From contig JAKOUW010000076.1 of assembly GCA_029782365.1 (NCBI GenBank), positions 1 to 64,000 of the forward strand: DNA of 64,000 nt, given 5' to 3'. A model generated the notes under the pieces. That model had not been told where the DNA came from. It saw nothing but the letters and a program-made list of their open reading frames with translations, and searched no databases. Positions 16,472 through 24,749 of this stretch are shown one piece after another. This DNA comes from Chloroflexota bacterium (GTDB lineage: Bacteria > Chloroflexota > Anaerolineae > Anaerolineales > UBA4823). Position 1 is the first letter of the stretch. Each line of letters opens with the position of its first letter. The position numbers and the translations under genes are program-made.

Positions 16472-17194
16472 ATGACTGGTGAAAATATTTCTTTGGGGCT
16501 GGCCTTCCTGGCAGGACTGGCGTCTTTCCTTTCACCCTGCGTTTTTTCTCTTGTGCCAGCATACGTGAGTTACTTGAGCGGGCGTTCTATGGGAAAAGGC
16601 GACAATGTAAGCCCAAACCGTTGGTTGACATTTTCTCATGGGTTGGCGTTTGTGGTTGGTTTTTCGGTTGTCTTTATCCTCCTGGGCGTGACAACCTCGG
16701 CCATCGGCGGAATTTTGTACAATCTTCGGCCAATTTTGGCCAAAGTTGGTGGAGTGGTCGTGGTTTTATTTGGCCTGCACATGATCGGGATTATCCACAT
16801 TCCATTCCTCGCGTACGATACTCGGCGGCAAGAGCTCCCAGATCCAAGCCTGGGTTACCTGTCTTCGGCACTGTTGGGCGTCTTCTTCTCAGCCGGATGG
16901 TCTCCGTGCGTCGGCCCTGTGTTAGGAGCCATTTTAACATTATCCTTTAACGGCGGAGATGTTGGGCATGGTACTGCCTTACTAACAGCCTATTCTGGAG
17001 GCCTGGCAATTCCATTCCTATTGGCCGCTCTGGCGATTGGTTGGGTGACGACTACTATTCGCCGTTATGGCAAAATTATGCGCTATGTGGAAATAACAAT
17101 GGGCGTTATTTTGGTGATTGTAGGAATTATGTTATTCACTGGAACCTTCGAAACCCTGTCACGATTCGGACTCTGGGTGAATTTCGGATTATAA
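16472..17194 (+). CDS. ccdA: Cytochrome c biogenesis-type thiol transporter CcdA
   Basis: 240 residues with six hydrophobic segments. The redox-active cysteines lie in SFLSPCVFSLVPAYVSYL (helix 1) and GWSPCVGPVLGAIL (helix 4), the pseudo-symmetric pair of CcdA/DsbD membrane domains. It passes electrons from cytoplasmic thioredoxin to extracytoplasmic thioredoxin-like proteins. The next gene, 3 bp later, encodes a TlpA-type partner, so the two form a reducing relay. AAGGAG lies upstream of the ATG. Confidence 0.93.
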   Translation: MTGENISLGLAFLAGLASFLSPCVFSLVPAYVSYLSGRSMGKGDNVSPNRWLTFSHGLAFVVGFSVVFILLGVTTSAIGGILYNLRPILAKVGGVVVVLFGLHMIGIIHIPFLAYDTRRQELPDPSLGYLSSALLGVFFSAGWSPCVGPVLGAILTLSFNGGDVGHGTALLTAYSGGLAIPFLLAALAIGWVTTTIRRYGKIMRYVEITMGVILVIVGIMLFTGTFETLSRFGLWVNFGL

Positions 17195-17197
17195 CCT

Positions 17198-17767
17198 GTG
17201 ACTGGTAAAAAATCGCTCATCTTCACGATAATCATCATTGGCTCTGGGTTATTCCTCGGAGCAATAATGGGCTTTGCATATACTTATATCCAGGATACTG
17301 GCGGCGGAATTCTTTCTGGTTTGTTCGAGATATTTCAGACCAATCCTGCACCGATTGTCAACCGGGCTGCCCCCGATTTTGTGCTGAACGATTTATCTGG
17401 CACGCCTGTACGCCTCAGCAGTTTAAAAGGTCGGCCTATCGTGATCAATTTTTGGGCAACCTGGTGCGGACCATGCCAAAGCGAGATGCCATTAATAGAG
17501 AAAACCGCAGAGAAGTATCCGAACCTGACGATTTTGGCTGTCAATGACGATGAAGCAGTTTCGGATGTGAATAGTTTTGTAAAACGATTCGGGCTTTCAT
17601 TTCCAATCTTGATGGATCCGGGAGCGGCGGTTAATATTCAATACCAGGTTACGGGGTTGCCCACCAGTTTCTTTGTTGATGAAAATGGGATTATTCGTTC
17701 TCTACAAATTGGCGTCCTGTCAGAAGAACAGCTTAAGGATCACTTACACAAGATTGGATTACGTTAG
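17198..17767 (+). CDS. TlpA/ResA-type thioredoxin, partner of CcdA
   Basis: 189 residues. A signal-anchor helix (about 7-30) is followed by the redoxin fold with the active site WCGPC in NFWATWCGPCQSEMP and the cis-Pro loop QVTGLPTSFFVDENG. It should receive electrons from CcdA and reduce extracytoplasmic disulfides, for instance in cytochrome c apoproteins. The start is GTG, 3 bp after ccdA, with no separate SD, so translation is probably coupled. It is a paralogue of the WCPPC protein at 9649-10206. Confidence 0.92.
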   Translation: MTGKKSLIFTIIIIGSGLFLGAIMGFAYTYIQDTGGGILSGLFEIFQTNPAPIVNRAAPDFVLNDLSGTPVRLSSLKGRPIVINFWATWCGPCQSEMPLIEKTAEKYPNLTILAVNDDEAVSDVNSFVKRFGLSFPILMDPGAAVNIQYQVTGLPTSFFVDENGIIRSLQIGVLSEEQLKDHLHKIGLR

Positions 17768-17769
17768 TT

Positions 17770-18765
17770 ATGGATGTAACGTTATATACCCGCCAGGACT
17801 GCCACCTGTGCCACCAGGCTGAACAAGATTTACAAGCTCTTCAAGATGTAATTCCACACTCAATAAAAGTGATTGATGTGGACAGTGATCCGAAGCTGGC
17901 GCATGAATACGGTTTCGAAGTTCCTGTTGTTGTGTGCGGACCATATACCTTACGCGCACCATTCGATAAACAGGCTTTAGAAATCACCTTACGATCGGCG
18001 AGCCAACGACAGCAGCAAATTGAGGATCTCGAAGCGGGTATTCGTAGTGGATCGATTGTAGTACCAATCCATTGGACAGCCTCCGATAAAATTAATTATT
18101 GGCTTTCCAGGCATTGGCTGACGATTTTCAATCTTTTCATTCTTCTTTATGGCGGATTGCCTTTCATGGCGCCAGTTTTGATGAAGGCTGGACTGGATTC
18201 CCCGGCAGGCTTAATTTATAAAGTTTACAGCGCTGCCTGCCACCAATTTGCGTTCAGATCCTTTTTTTTATTCGGAGAACAGCCCTATTATCCGCGCGCG
18301 GCGGCGAATATGACCGGCTTGCTAACTTATGGTCAAGCCAGCGGTTATGACGAAAGTGATTTATGGACGGCGCGTTCGTTTATTGGTAATACGCAAATGG
18401 GGTATAAAGTTGCCTTATGCGAGCGGGATGTAGCCATTTATGGAGGAATTCTATTGTTCGGCATCGTGTTTGGCGCATTCCGTAAAAATTTTCCTCGTTT
18501 ACCATGGTATGCCTGGCTAATAATTGGCGTTGCTCCAATCGGTCTGGATGGGTTCAGCCAATTATTCAGCCAGCCGCCTTTCAACTTGATTCCATACCGT
18601 GAGAGCATACCGCTTTTACGAACGATGACCGGTTTTTTATTTGGTTTCACAACAGCCTGGTTTGGTTATTTACCAGCCGAGGATGGCATGCGCGAAACAA
18701 GGGAATACATGGAAACTAAGCTAGCGCGCCTGAAACAGCAGCAATCTATGCAGCAGATCAATTAA
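17770..18765 (+). CDS. Fusion of glutaredoxin-like domain and DUF2085 membrane domain
   Basis: 331 residues. Residues 1-78 form a glutaredoxin-like domain (VTLYTRQDCHLCHQAEQDL, with C11 and C14; FEVPVVV as the cis-Pro loop). Residues about 110-310 carry four to five helices with the DUF2085 pattern: CHQFAFRSFFLFG, CERDVAIYGG and GLDGFSQLF. The cysteines and histidine of the second part could bind metal or take part in redox. It follows tlpA by 2 bp, so it belongs to the ccdA-tlpA thiol-redox operon. DUF2085 has no known function to my knowledge. The fusion suggests the membrane domain handles a thiol-linked task. Confidence 0.8.
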   Translation: MDVTLYTRQDCHLCHQAEQDLQALQDVIPHSIKVIDVDSDPKLAHEYGFEVPVVVCGPYTLRAPFDKQALEITLRSASQRQQQIEDLEAGIRSGSIVVPIHWTASDKINYWLSRHWLTIFNLFILLYGGLPFMAPVLMKAGLDSPAGLIYKVYSAACHQFAFRSFFLFGEQPYYPRAAANMTGLLTYGQASGYDESDLWTARSFIGNTQMGYKVALCERDVAIYGGILLFGIVFGAFRKNFPRLPWYAWLIIGVAPIGLDGFSQLFSQPPFNLIPYRESIPLLRTMTGFLFGFTTAWFGYLPAEDGMRETREYMETKLARLKQQQSMQQIN

Positions 18766-18770
18766 TTTAT

Positions 18771-19559
18771 ATGTCGTTCCATCAACCCGACGAAGTTCGC
18801 TATTACTCGTTTGAATCATTTCATGGCCTGCCAGTTGTGCATGCTGTGTTTACTCGCCAGGGTGGAGTAAGCCCTCACCCCTGGAGCAGCCTGAACTTGG
18901 GCGGTACTGTTGGCGATGAGCCGGATCGTGTGCGCTCGAATAAAACCCGGGCACTCCAGGCATTTCATTTGACGCCAGAATCAATCTATGATGTCTGGCA
19001 GGTTCATAGCGCTGATTATGTCGTAGCGAATAATCCTCGGCTACCTGAAGCCGAACCTCGTAAAGCAGATATTATTTTGACCAACAAGGCTGAGCTGACG
19101 TTGATGATGCGGTTTGCAGACTGCGTGCCAGTTTTTCTATTTGATCCAGAACATCATGCCATCGCTCTGGTGCATGCCGGTTGGATGGGGACGGTGCGCC
19201 GCGCCGTTGGAGCTGCAGTTCTTGCAATGCAGACGCATTTCCAGACGAAACCTGACCGGTTGATGGCAGCCATTGGACCATCAATTGGGCCAGATCATTA
19301 TCAAATTGGGCCAGATGTAATCACTCAAATTGAGAGTGTATTTAAAGGCGAGGCAGAACGGTTATTGCATCCAATGGATGATGGTATCTATTTGGATTTG
19401 TGGGCTGCCAACCGATTCCTGTTGGAACAAGCAGGAGTTCGACAAGTCGAAGTATCAGGCATCTGCACAGCATGCCACCTGGATGATTGGTTTTCTCATC
19501 GGGCAGAACACGGCAAAACCGGCCGATTTGGCGCGCTTTTTGCTTTGAAAGCGCAATGA
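18771..19559 (+). CDS. YfiH/LACC1-family purine nucleoside phosphorylase
   Basis: 262 residues. Family markers are the metal-binding His and Cys in QVHSADYV, ADCVPVFLFDPEHHAIALVHAGW and CTACHLDDWFSHR. The family was long called 'laccase' or 'polyphenol oxidase', while characterised members act on purine nucleosides (phosphorolysis and adenosine deamination), with zinc held by two His and a Cys. It lies 5 bp after the DUF2085 gene and overlaps yggS by 4 bp (ATGA), a neighbourhood common in bacteria. Confidence 0.9.
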   Translation: MSFHQPDEVRYYSFESFHGLPVVHAVFTRQGGVSPHPWSSLNLGGTVGDEPDRVRSNKTRALQAFHLTPESIYDVWQVHSADYVVANNPRLPEAEPRKADIILTNKAELTLMMRFADCVPVFLFDPEHHAIALVHAGWMGTVRRAVGAAVLAMQTHFQTKPDRLMAAIGPSIGPDHYQIGPDVITQIESVFKGEAERLLHPMDDGIYLDLWAANRFLLEQAGVRQVEVSGICTACHLDDWFSHRAEHGKTGRFGALFALKAQ

Positions 19560-20290
19560 ATATGGATGAGGTTTTGCAGATCAAGATCATCCAAAATTAT
19601 CAGCAAGTTTTGGAACAAATAGAAAAAGCGGCTAAACGGGCTGGCCGAAATCCAAGCGATATTCAGGTTGTCCTCGTTACCAAGAATCATTCTATCGATA
19701 CAATACAAGCGGCATTGAAAACCGGTATTTTACATCTGGGAGAAAATTATACTGACGAAGCTATACCGAAAATCGAAACGCTGAAGCATTTTGCCGGCCT
19801 TCAATGGCATATGATTGGGCATGTACAAAGTCGAAAAGCAGAGGCAGTGGCTAATCATTTTGATTACATGCATTCGCTGGACAGTGTGAAGTTGGCGATG
19901 AGATTGGATCGTTCCGCTGTGGCAAACAATCGGAAACTTCCAGTCCTGGTGCAATGTAATACCAGCGGAGAAGCTAGTAAATCAGGTATGCCTGTCTGGG
20001 ACCAAAGCCAATGGCCGGCTTTGTTAGATGAGCTGGCGCAGATTGCAGAATTAAAAAATATTGGTCTGCACGGGTTAATGACCATGGCTCCGTTTTCCGA
20101 ATGTTCCGAAGATGCCCGGCCTTACTTTCGCAAACTGAGCAAACTGCGCAATTATTTACAGCCAAGATTACCCGGAGTACAATTAGCAGGGCTTTCGATG
20201 GGTATGAGCGGAGATTTTGAAATTGCAGTGGAAGAAGGGGCCACCTGGGTACGGATTGGCCAAAGAATATTAGGCCCTCGCCAGATTTGA
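19556..20290 (+). CDS. YggS-family PLP homeostasis protein
   Basis: 244 residues from the ATG at 19556. A second ATG at 19562 is also possible. The PLP lysine is K43 in VVLVTKNHS. GENYTDEAIPKI and WHMIGHVQSRKA match the family's GENY and W-H-F-I-G-x-L-Q-x-N-K motifs, and GLSMGMSGDFEIAVEEGATWVRIG is the phosphate-binding end. It binds pyridoxal 5'-phosphate in the cytoplasm and tunes its supply, with no known catalysis. The start overlaps the yfiH stop as ATGA, and yggT follows. Confidence 0.92.
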   Translation: MNMDEVLQIKIIQNYQQVLEQIEKAAKRAGRNPSDIQVVLVTKNHSIDTIQAALKTGILHLGENYTDEAIPKIETLKHFAGLQWHMIGHVQSRKAEAVANHFDYMHSLDSVKLAMRLDRSAVANNRKLPVLVQCNTSGEASKSGMPVWDQSQWPALLDELAQIAELKNIGLHGLMTMAPFSECSEDARPYFRKLSKLRNYLQPRLPGVQLAGLSMGMSGDFEIAVEEGATWVRIGQRILGPRQI

Positions 20291-20306
20291 ATTACACGGA
20301 GGATTT

Positions 20307-20567
20307 GTGACTGGATATCTAGCCAGCCTGATTAATTTACTTACCAACGCGCTCACATTGTTGGTGATCGTTGATGTTTTGATTTCATATTTTTTACCCC
20401 CCTATCACGCGAGCCGCGAAATGCTCGATCGGCTGGTGGAGCCGTTCCTGAATCCAATTCGGCGGTTGGTGCCGCCTGCTGGGGGGATCGATTTTAGCCC
20501 AATGATCCTGTTGATAGCTATACAGGTTGTTGGCCAGGTGCTTATTCGGATTGTTCTTTCTTTATAA
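20307..20567 (+). CDS. YggT-family membrane protein
   Basis: 86 residues with two membrane helices. The motif DRLVEPFLNPIRRLVPPAGGIDFSPMI is diagnostic of YggT. The family is linked to cell division and osmotic or envelope functions, with the exact role unclear. The start is GTG with GGAGGA just upstream. It sits between yggS and yggU, the common bacterial order. Confidence 0.9.
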   Translation: MTGYLASLINLLTNALTLLVIVDVLISYFLPPYHASREMLDRLVEPFLNPIRRLVPPAGGIDFSPMILLIAIQVVGQVLIRIVLSL

Positions 20568-20625
20568 CCCCGCCAATAATCCCTGGCTCCTGTGGTAGAA
20601 TGAGCAAGTACGGCTGGAGGCGGCT

Positions 20626-20940
20626 TTGAAACCCCAAAGAAAATTCCAATTCCATGATGGCAAGACAGGATCATCATTAGCAGTGCGTGTCACGCCACGT
20701 GCCAGCAAAAATGAAATCGTGGAAATCCTAGATGATGGCACTGTCCGTGTTCGCCTAACAGTCCCAGCCTCCGACACAGAAATCAATAAAGCTCTGGTCG
20801 ATTTTTTGAGCCAGATCCTCGGCGTGACCAATAACAAACTAGAAATTGTGGCTGGGATCGCTGGGCGTGATAAACTCATCGCCGTTCTGGATTTAGACAC
20901 CGAGGCAACGCATCAAAGGATTATTCGCCAACTGGCCTGA
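20626..20940 (+). CDS. YggU/DUF167-family protein
   Basis: 104 residues, small alpha/beta fold with the pattern LAVRVTPRASKNEI followed by VRLTVPASDTEINKALVDFL, typical of DUF167. Function unknown. The start is TTG with GGAGG five bases upstream. It ends 7 bp before the convergent end of the NACHT-HEAT gene. Confidence 0.88.
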   Translation: MKPQRKFQFHDGKTGSSLAVRVTPRASKNEIVEILDDGTVRVRLTVPASDTEINKALVDFLSQILGVTNNKLEIVAGIAGRDKLIAVLDLDTEATHQRIIRQLA

Positions 20941-20947
20941 ACCAGTT

Positions 20948-23461
20948 TTAGCCTAAACCATATTTTTGCGGCGAGGGCAGTTCAACGCCAGAGGCCTGGA
21001 TGTGCCAAATCGCATCGAAAGCGGTTGCACGCAATACGTCTGTGCTTCCATAGTAGACATTATAAATGGATCGAACCGCGTTTTGGTCTCCGTGCCAGCT
21101 CAGGAATCGCAGCGCTTCCATTTTTTCTTTCGTTTCTCCCCGCTCGACTGCGTTGATAACCAAATTCATGGCATCTTTCTCATTTACGATGCCTATCCCA
21201 CTGTGGGCGGCAAATATCAACAGCCAGGGCAAGTCAGTTATGGTGGGAAGAGGTTTGTGGACAAAGGGATTCGGAAGGCGTTTTTGTTCAAGTGCCTGAA
21301 CTGCCAGATTGCGCACAACCCACTGCCCATCAGACACTGCTGTTGTTTCCAACAATTTCCACACCTCGGGTTTATTCATCTTCGCCAAGCCAAAAATCGC
21401 AGACCGGCGCACTAACAAATCATCCATTGCAAGGGCTTCTTTTAAGATATCCAATCCTTCCAGTGGGTGGTTGGCGAGAGCTTCTGCGGCTGCCCTGCGC
21501 AGCTCTTCGCTGGCATTGAGAAGTAGGTTGATCACTGCGTCCACAGCCGGTTTGGATCCTATACGTGCCAGCGCCAGGCAAGCCGCACGGCCGACATTTA
21601 CAGACCGATCATGAGTCAGGGCTGAAATATCGTTTACGCTCTTGGCGTCTCTCATCAATCCTAAGCCGAGAACTCCTATTTGCCGAACAGCCGGTGTATC
21701 GGATTTGATTAATTGACGGAAAAGACCAGACACTGTTGAATCTCCGGATAATGCCAGGCCTGCCATGGCGCGAAAACTCAATCCAGTTGTTGCGTTTTCT
21801 TTGTAGATCAGATTTGCCAGGCTGCGCATAACACTTGAACGCCAACCCGCCTTTTTCAATGAGAGTTTCAACCAGCGCGCCGATTGGAATAATGCACTTT
21901 GAGTTGGCAAGTCGCTTGAATCTTGTTGCAGTGAAACAACCTGAGGGGTTATATCCTCAAAACAACTATAAAAGCTGAGGCAAAGAGATTTTCCAACCCA
22001 GGGGGTTTGGCGGGTGATGCGGTCTGCTTTATTGTCCTTCACCAGAGCGCTGCCAGCAAGGAATCCGGCAAACATCGGGTGGGTAAACTGCACCTGGTTT
22101 TTATTATGCATGGTCAATAAGCCGCAATCAAGTAAATCTGATAACAAAGAAGAAACGCTCATACCAACCGGCCTGGCTGCCTTTTCAATTTTCGCTTGAT
22201 TTGGCACAGAAGGCTGCTGGGCTTGAACAGCGGCGCGCTCCAGCTTGCCCCGCAACGCCGAATCTGCGTCTTTTTGGGCCAATAATAATTTTTGCTGGCT
22301 GACCATAAGAAGCGCTAGCGTCTCCAGACCAGGCACCACATTCGGCAGAATACCGGTCAACCGGGCGATGTGTGAGGCAATCAATTTCGGTAAGTCGGGT
22401 GAAGAAATTTCTCCTGACAACACCGACCAGGATTGAAGTGTCAGCTCCAGCGGATTAGCATCCGAATCTGGGCTTGCCAACCAATGAGAAATGATTTGCA
22501 TCTGGGCTGAAACCTGCTCGGTGGCATTGGGATCGATTGGCTCTAATTTTGACCAGGCACTGCTCCATTGAGTCACAAACTGCTGCTTTTCCTGGTCATT
22601 CCAGGATGCAATTGCGGTCGGAATGAGCCCAATCTGATTTAAACTGCCATAATTTTCGAAGGAACCGGTAGCGACGATTTGAATTTTTGGAAATGCTTTT
22701 TGTAGAGTCTCGAGATAGGTCCTAACAGGCTGCAGCATTACCGGATCAAATTCGTCTGTTCCGTCCAAGAGGAGCAGGACATTCTGGTCGGAAAAAACAG
22801 TCCTGATCAGGTTGGGCAACCTGGGTTGAACGATAGGGGATGCATATGAAAAAGCGAGAGCGCCAATGATTGGATCGAGAACATCTTTGTCATTTGGAGA
22901 AGAAGATAAATCAGAGGCATGTATATAAATTGGAAATTTCTCAGAGAGACGACCAATCGAAACATCGCCGTTTGCAATTGATACAGCCAGACTGGCCAAA
23001 GCCACACTTTTTCCGCTCCCAGGGTGACCGAGTAGCAGAAGAGAGGCATCACCTTGCAGGGCATCGGCTAACAAGAGTGCAGGCGCATGGTAAGCGGCAG
23101 CTATTTCAGGCCAATCTGGTAAATAGGGGATAACTCGAGTGGAGACTTCATCGTGGGAAAAGTCGCCCGAGGTGTCCGTTGGATAGGCGTCAACCATCAC
23201 TTTTGTCGGCACTAAAATATCCCTCAAAGGGAATAGCCCTGCAGCAATATGTTGGTGCTGGGCATAGGTATATAAATCCGCCATCAGCCGCTGCTGGATG
23301 CCGGTATTTAGACTCTGCCTTACAGTTTTGAATCCTTGCTGGCCTGCCTTGAAAAGCTTGACGATCTGCTCTCGAGATAGCAGGAAGAACACAACAAGCG
23401 AGGCACCAATAACAAAACCGATCCAGAATGAGAGCGGATCCATTCGAATGATTAAAGCCAC
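20948..23461 (-). CDS. Membrane-anchored NACHT NTPase with HEAT repeats
   Basis: 837 residues. An N-terminal helix (about 10-28, FWIGFVIGASLVVFFLL) anchors the protein. A NACHT-type STAND ATPase follows, with Walker A G145-HPGSGKS152, and Walker B LLLLDGTDEFD with extra acidic residues as in NACHT. A helical region leads to HEAT-like repeats (about 575-835; RRAAAEALANHPLEGLDILKEAL; RRSAIFGLAKMNKPEVWKLL). Members of this architecture sense ligands through the repeats and signal by oligomerising. Here no effector nuclease or protease domain is fused, so signalling or scaffold use is inference. The start is GTG with CAGGA upstream; an ATG at 23443 is the alternative. Confidence 0.82.
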   Translation of the reverse strand: MALIIRMDPLSFWIGFVIGASLVVFFLLSREQIVKLFKAGQQGFKTVRQSLNTGIQQRLMADLYTYAQHQHIAAGLFPLRDILVPTKVMVDAYPTDTSGDFSHDEVSTRVIPYLPDWPEIAAAYHAPALLLADALQGDASLLLLGHPGSGKSVALASLAVSIANGDVSIGRLSEKFPIYIHASDLSSSPNDKDVLDPIIGALAFSYASPIVQPRLPNLIRTVFSDQNVLLLLDGTDEFDPVMLQPVRTYLETLQKAFPKIQIVATGSFENYGSLNQIGLIPTAIASWNDQEKQQFVTQWSSAWSKLEPIDPNATEQVSAQMQIISHWLASPDSDANPLELTLQSWSVLSGEISSPDLPKLIASHIARLTGILPNVVPGLETLALLMVSQQKLLLAQKDADSALRGKLERAAVQAQQPSVPNQAKIEKAARPVGMSVSSLLSDLLDCGLLTMHNKNQVQFTHPMFAGFLAGSALVKDNKADRITRQTPWVGKSLCLSFYSCFEDITPQVVSLQQDSSDLPTQSALFQSARWLKLSLKKAGWRSSVMRSLANLIYKENATTGLSFRAMAGLALSGDSTVSGLFRQLIKSDTPAVRQIGVLGLGLMRDAKSVNDISALTHDRSVNVGRAACLALARIGSKPAVDAVINLLLNASEELRRAAAEALANHPLEGLDILKEALAMDDLLVRRSAIFGLAKMNKPEVWKLLETTAVSDGQWVVRNLAVQALEQKRLPNPFVHKPLPTITDLPWLLIFAAHSGIGIVNEKDAMNLVINAVERGETKEKMEALRFLSWHGDQNAVRSIYNVYYGSTDVLRATAFDAIWHIQASGVELPSPQKYGLG

Positions 23462-23486
23462 ATTGAAATTCCTGGAAATGAAAATA

Positions 23487-24188
23487 CTAACCCGGATAAA
23501 GAACCCGGCTGCAGGATGTGCAGCGTACGAGCTGAGCTGGTGAGCTGGCTAATTGAAGAAGGGCAGGCGGCAGGCTGAAGCCGCAGGAAGCGCAAGTGCG
23601 ATCGATAATTCTGGTGACTGCCACTCCGTTGCGCGTTTTACGCAGGTGATTGTACACCTCTAATTCGCTGGCGCTGTTGGCTTGCTCGGCCGCCTGCCTC
23701 TCAATTTGCAACCTTTCAATATTTTGAAGGTGCAGGGATCGTTCGCCGTTCAATTGAGCATTTTGTTCGATGATCTTACCTTCGATTTGGGTTTTCTCTA
23801 AAGACGCAGTCTGAAAAACTTTTTCCGCCTCCTCCACATTCATCATCGCCTCTAACTGGCGATCCTCCACAATAATCATGAATTTTTTTAATGAGGCGAT
23901 TTCGTTTTGGATATCTTGAAGCTCTTTTGGGTTTTTAATTTTCCCGCTGTACAAATTGGACTCATCCAATTGAATTTTAATGCGCAAGTCTTTCGCTTGT
24001 GTTTCGATTGTAGTTAGAGCGCTGCGTCCTTGTGCCAGATTTTCAGCAGCTGTCGTAAACTTTTGTTCTGCGGCTTGTTCTGCAGAGTGGTCGTTGAGAA
24101 TTGATTCGATTTGATTCAGACGGTTGCGTGTTTGGTCGATCTGGGTATCGATTTGTTGGAGACGAAACAAATTGGATGATATACTCAT
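23487..24188 (-). CDS. Coiled-coil protein with C-terminal zinc ribbon
   Basis: 233 residues. Residues about 5-175 are a long antiparallel coiled coil (LFRLQQIDTQIDQTRNRL...). A C4 zinc ribbon closes the chain (CASCGFSLPP ... VRCTSCSRVLYPG). The family is widespread (CT398/zf-RING_7-like) and acts in the cytoplasm. Links to sigma54 and to envelope functions are reported for some members, with the role here unknown. It is read from a predicted promoter whose -10 box ends 6 bp before the ATG, so the mRNA would start at the ATG. No SD is visible, consistent with that. Confidence 0.85.
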   Translation of the reverse strand: MSISSNLFRLQQIDTQIDQTRNRLNQIESILNDHSAEQAAEQKFTTAAENLAQGRSALTTIETQAKDLRIKIQLDESNLYSGKIKNPKELQDIQNEIASLKKFMIIVEDRQLEAMMNVEEAEKVFQTASLEKTQIEGKIIEQNAQLNGERSLHLQNIERLQIERQAAEQANSASELEVYNHLRKTRNGVAVTRIIDRTCASCGFSLPPALLQLASSPAQLVRCTSCSRVLYPG

Positions 24189-24194
24189 GGTTTG

Positions 24195-24223
24195 ATTATA
24201 GACAGGGTTTGTTCTTATGGCAA
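24195..24223 (-). promoter_or_regulatory. Consensus promoter giving a leaderless mRNA
   Basis: On the minus strand TTGCCA, exactly 17 bp, then TATAAT, whose last base lies 7 bp before the ATG at 24188. The predicted +1 is the A of the ATG or within a base or two, so the zinc-ribbon coiled-coil gene would have no 5' leader. This agrees with the absence of any Shine-Dalgarno. Confidence 0.75.
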
Positions 24224-24254
24224 GAGAAAGAGTGCGTGGATTAAACTAAACAGA

Positions 24255-24268
24255 GGAAACCTGTTTCC
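24255..24268. promoter_or_regulatory. Perfect palindrome GGAAAC-CT-GTTTCC
   Basis: A 14-bp perfect inverted repeat in the divergent space between the zinc-ribbon gene and the Fn3-like gene, 40 bp before the latter. It could be an operator for the exported-peptidase locus. No regulator can be named. Confidence 0.35.
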
Positions 24269-24308
24269 GATGCGAAAGCAGCGATAATATTTCAATCATG
24301 GATTATAT

Positions 24309-24749
24309 ATGTCAAGGTATTTATTATTTGGAATCATATTGATCTTTGGAATTGTCTTACTAGTTTATGGCTTGCAGCAATATTTCTGGCCAACAGTGGT
24401 TATTGAATGGAGCACAGCCAGTGAATTAGATACGGTCGGATTTAACGTGTTACGGTCGGAATCGCAAGAAGGCCCAACAATCCAGGTGAACTCTACATTG
24501 ATCCCACCAGCTGAAGACCCTTTAACAGGTGGTACATATACCTTCGAAGATAAAACTGTAAAACCTGGAACAACTTATTATTATTTTTTAGAGGACATTG
24601 ATGCTCAAGGCAACAAACAAAAAAACGGTCCGCAGAAAGTGGTCGCCAGTCAAGATAGCTTGCTCGAGAGCTTTGTCGCATTATTGTTGTGCCTGGTTTC
24701 TGCTTTCGGACTTTTTCGATCTTACCGCCAGGTGAAGAAAAATGGTTGA
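24309..24749 (+). CDS. Fibronectin-like exported protein, membrane anchored at both ends
   Basis: 146 residues. An N-terminal helix (about 4-24) and a C-terminal helix (about 118-136) flank one beta-sandwich domain. That domain has the pattern IEWSTASELDTVGFNVLRS and TTYYYFLEDIDAQG, a fibronectin type III-like module I recognise from exported Chloroflexota proteins. The same pattern recurs in the protein at 29425-30384. Both precede C25 peptidases, so an anchoring, adaptor or substrate role is inferred. The next gene overlaps by 8 bp. No SD is seen before the ATG. Confidence 0.7.
   Translation: MSRYLLFGIILIFGIVLLVYGLQQYFWPTVVIEWSTASELDTVGFNVLRSESQEGPTIQVNSTLIPPAEDPLTGGTYTFEDKTVKPGTTYYYFLEDIDAQGNKQKNGPQKVVASQDSLLESFVALLLCLVSAFGLFRSYRQVKKNG

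Noticed and set aside
18771..19559. Laccase/multicopper oxidase
   Set aside because: The family carries that old name, but its motifs are those of YfiH/LACC1 purine nucleoside enzymes and it lacks cupredoxin copper motifs.
20948..23461. Anti-phage NACHT (Avs-like) defence system
   Set aside because: No effector domain, no neighbouring defence genes; neighbours are housekeeping. The architecture alone does not establish defence.
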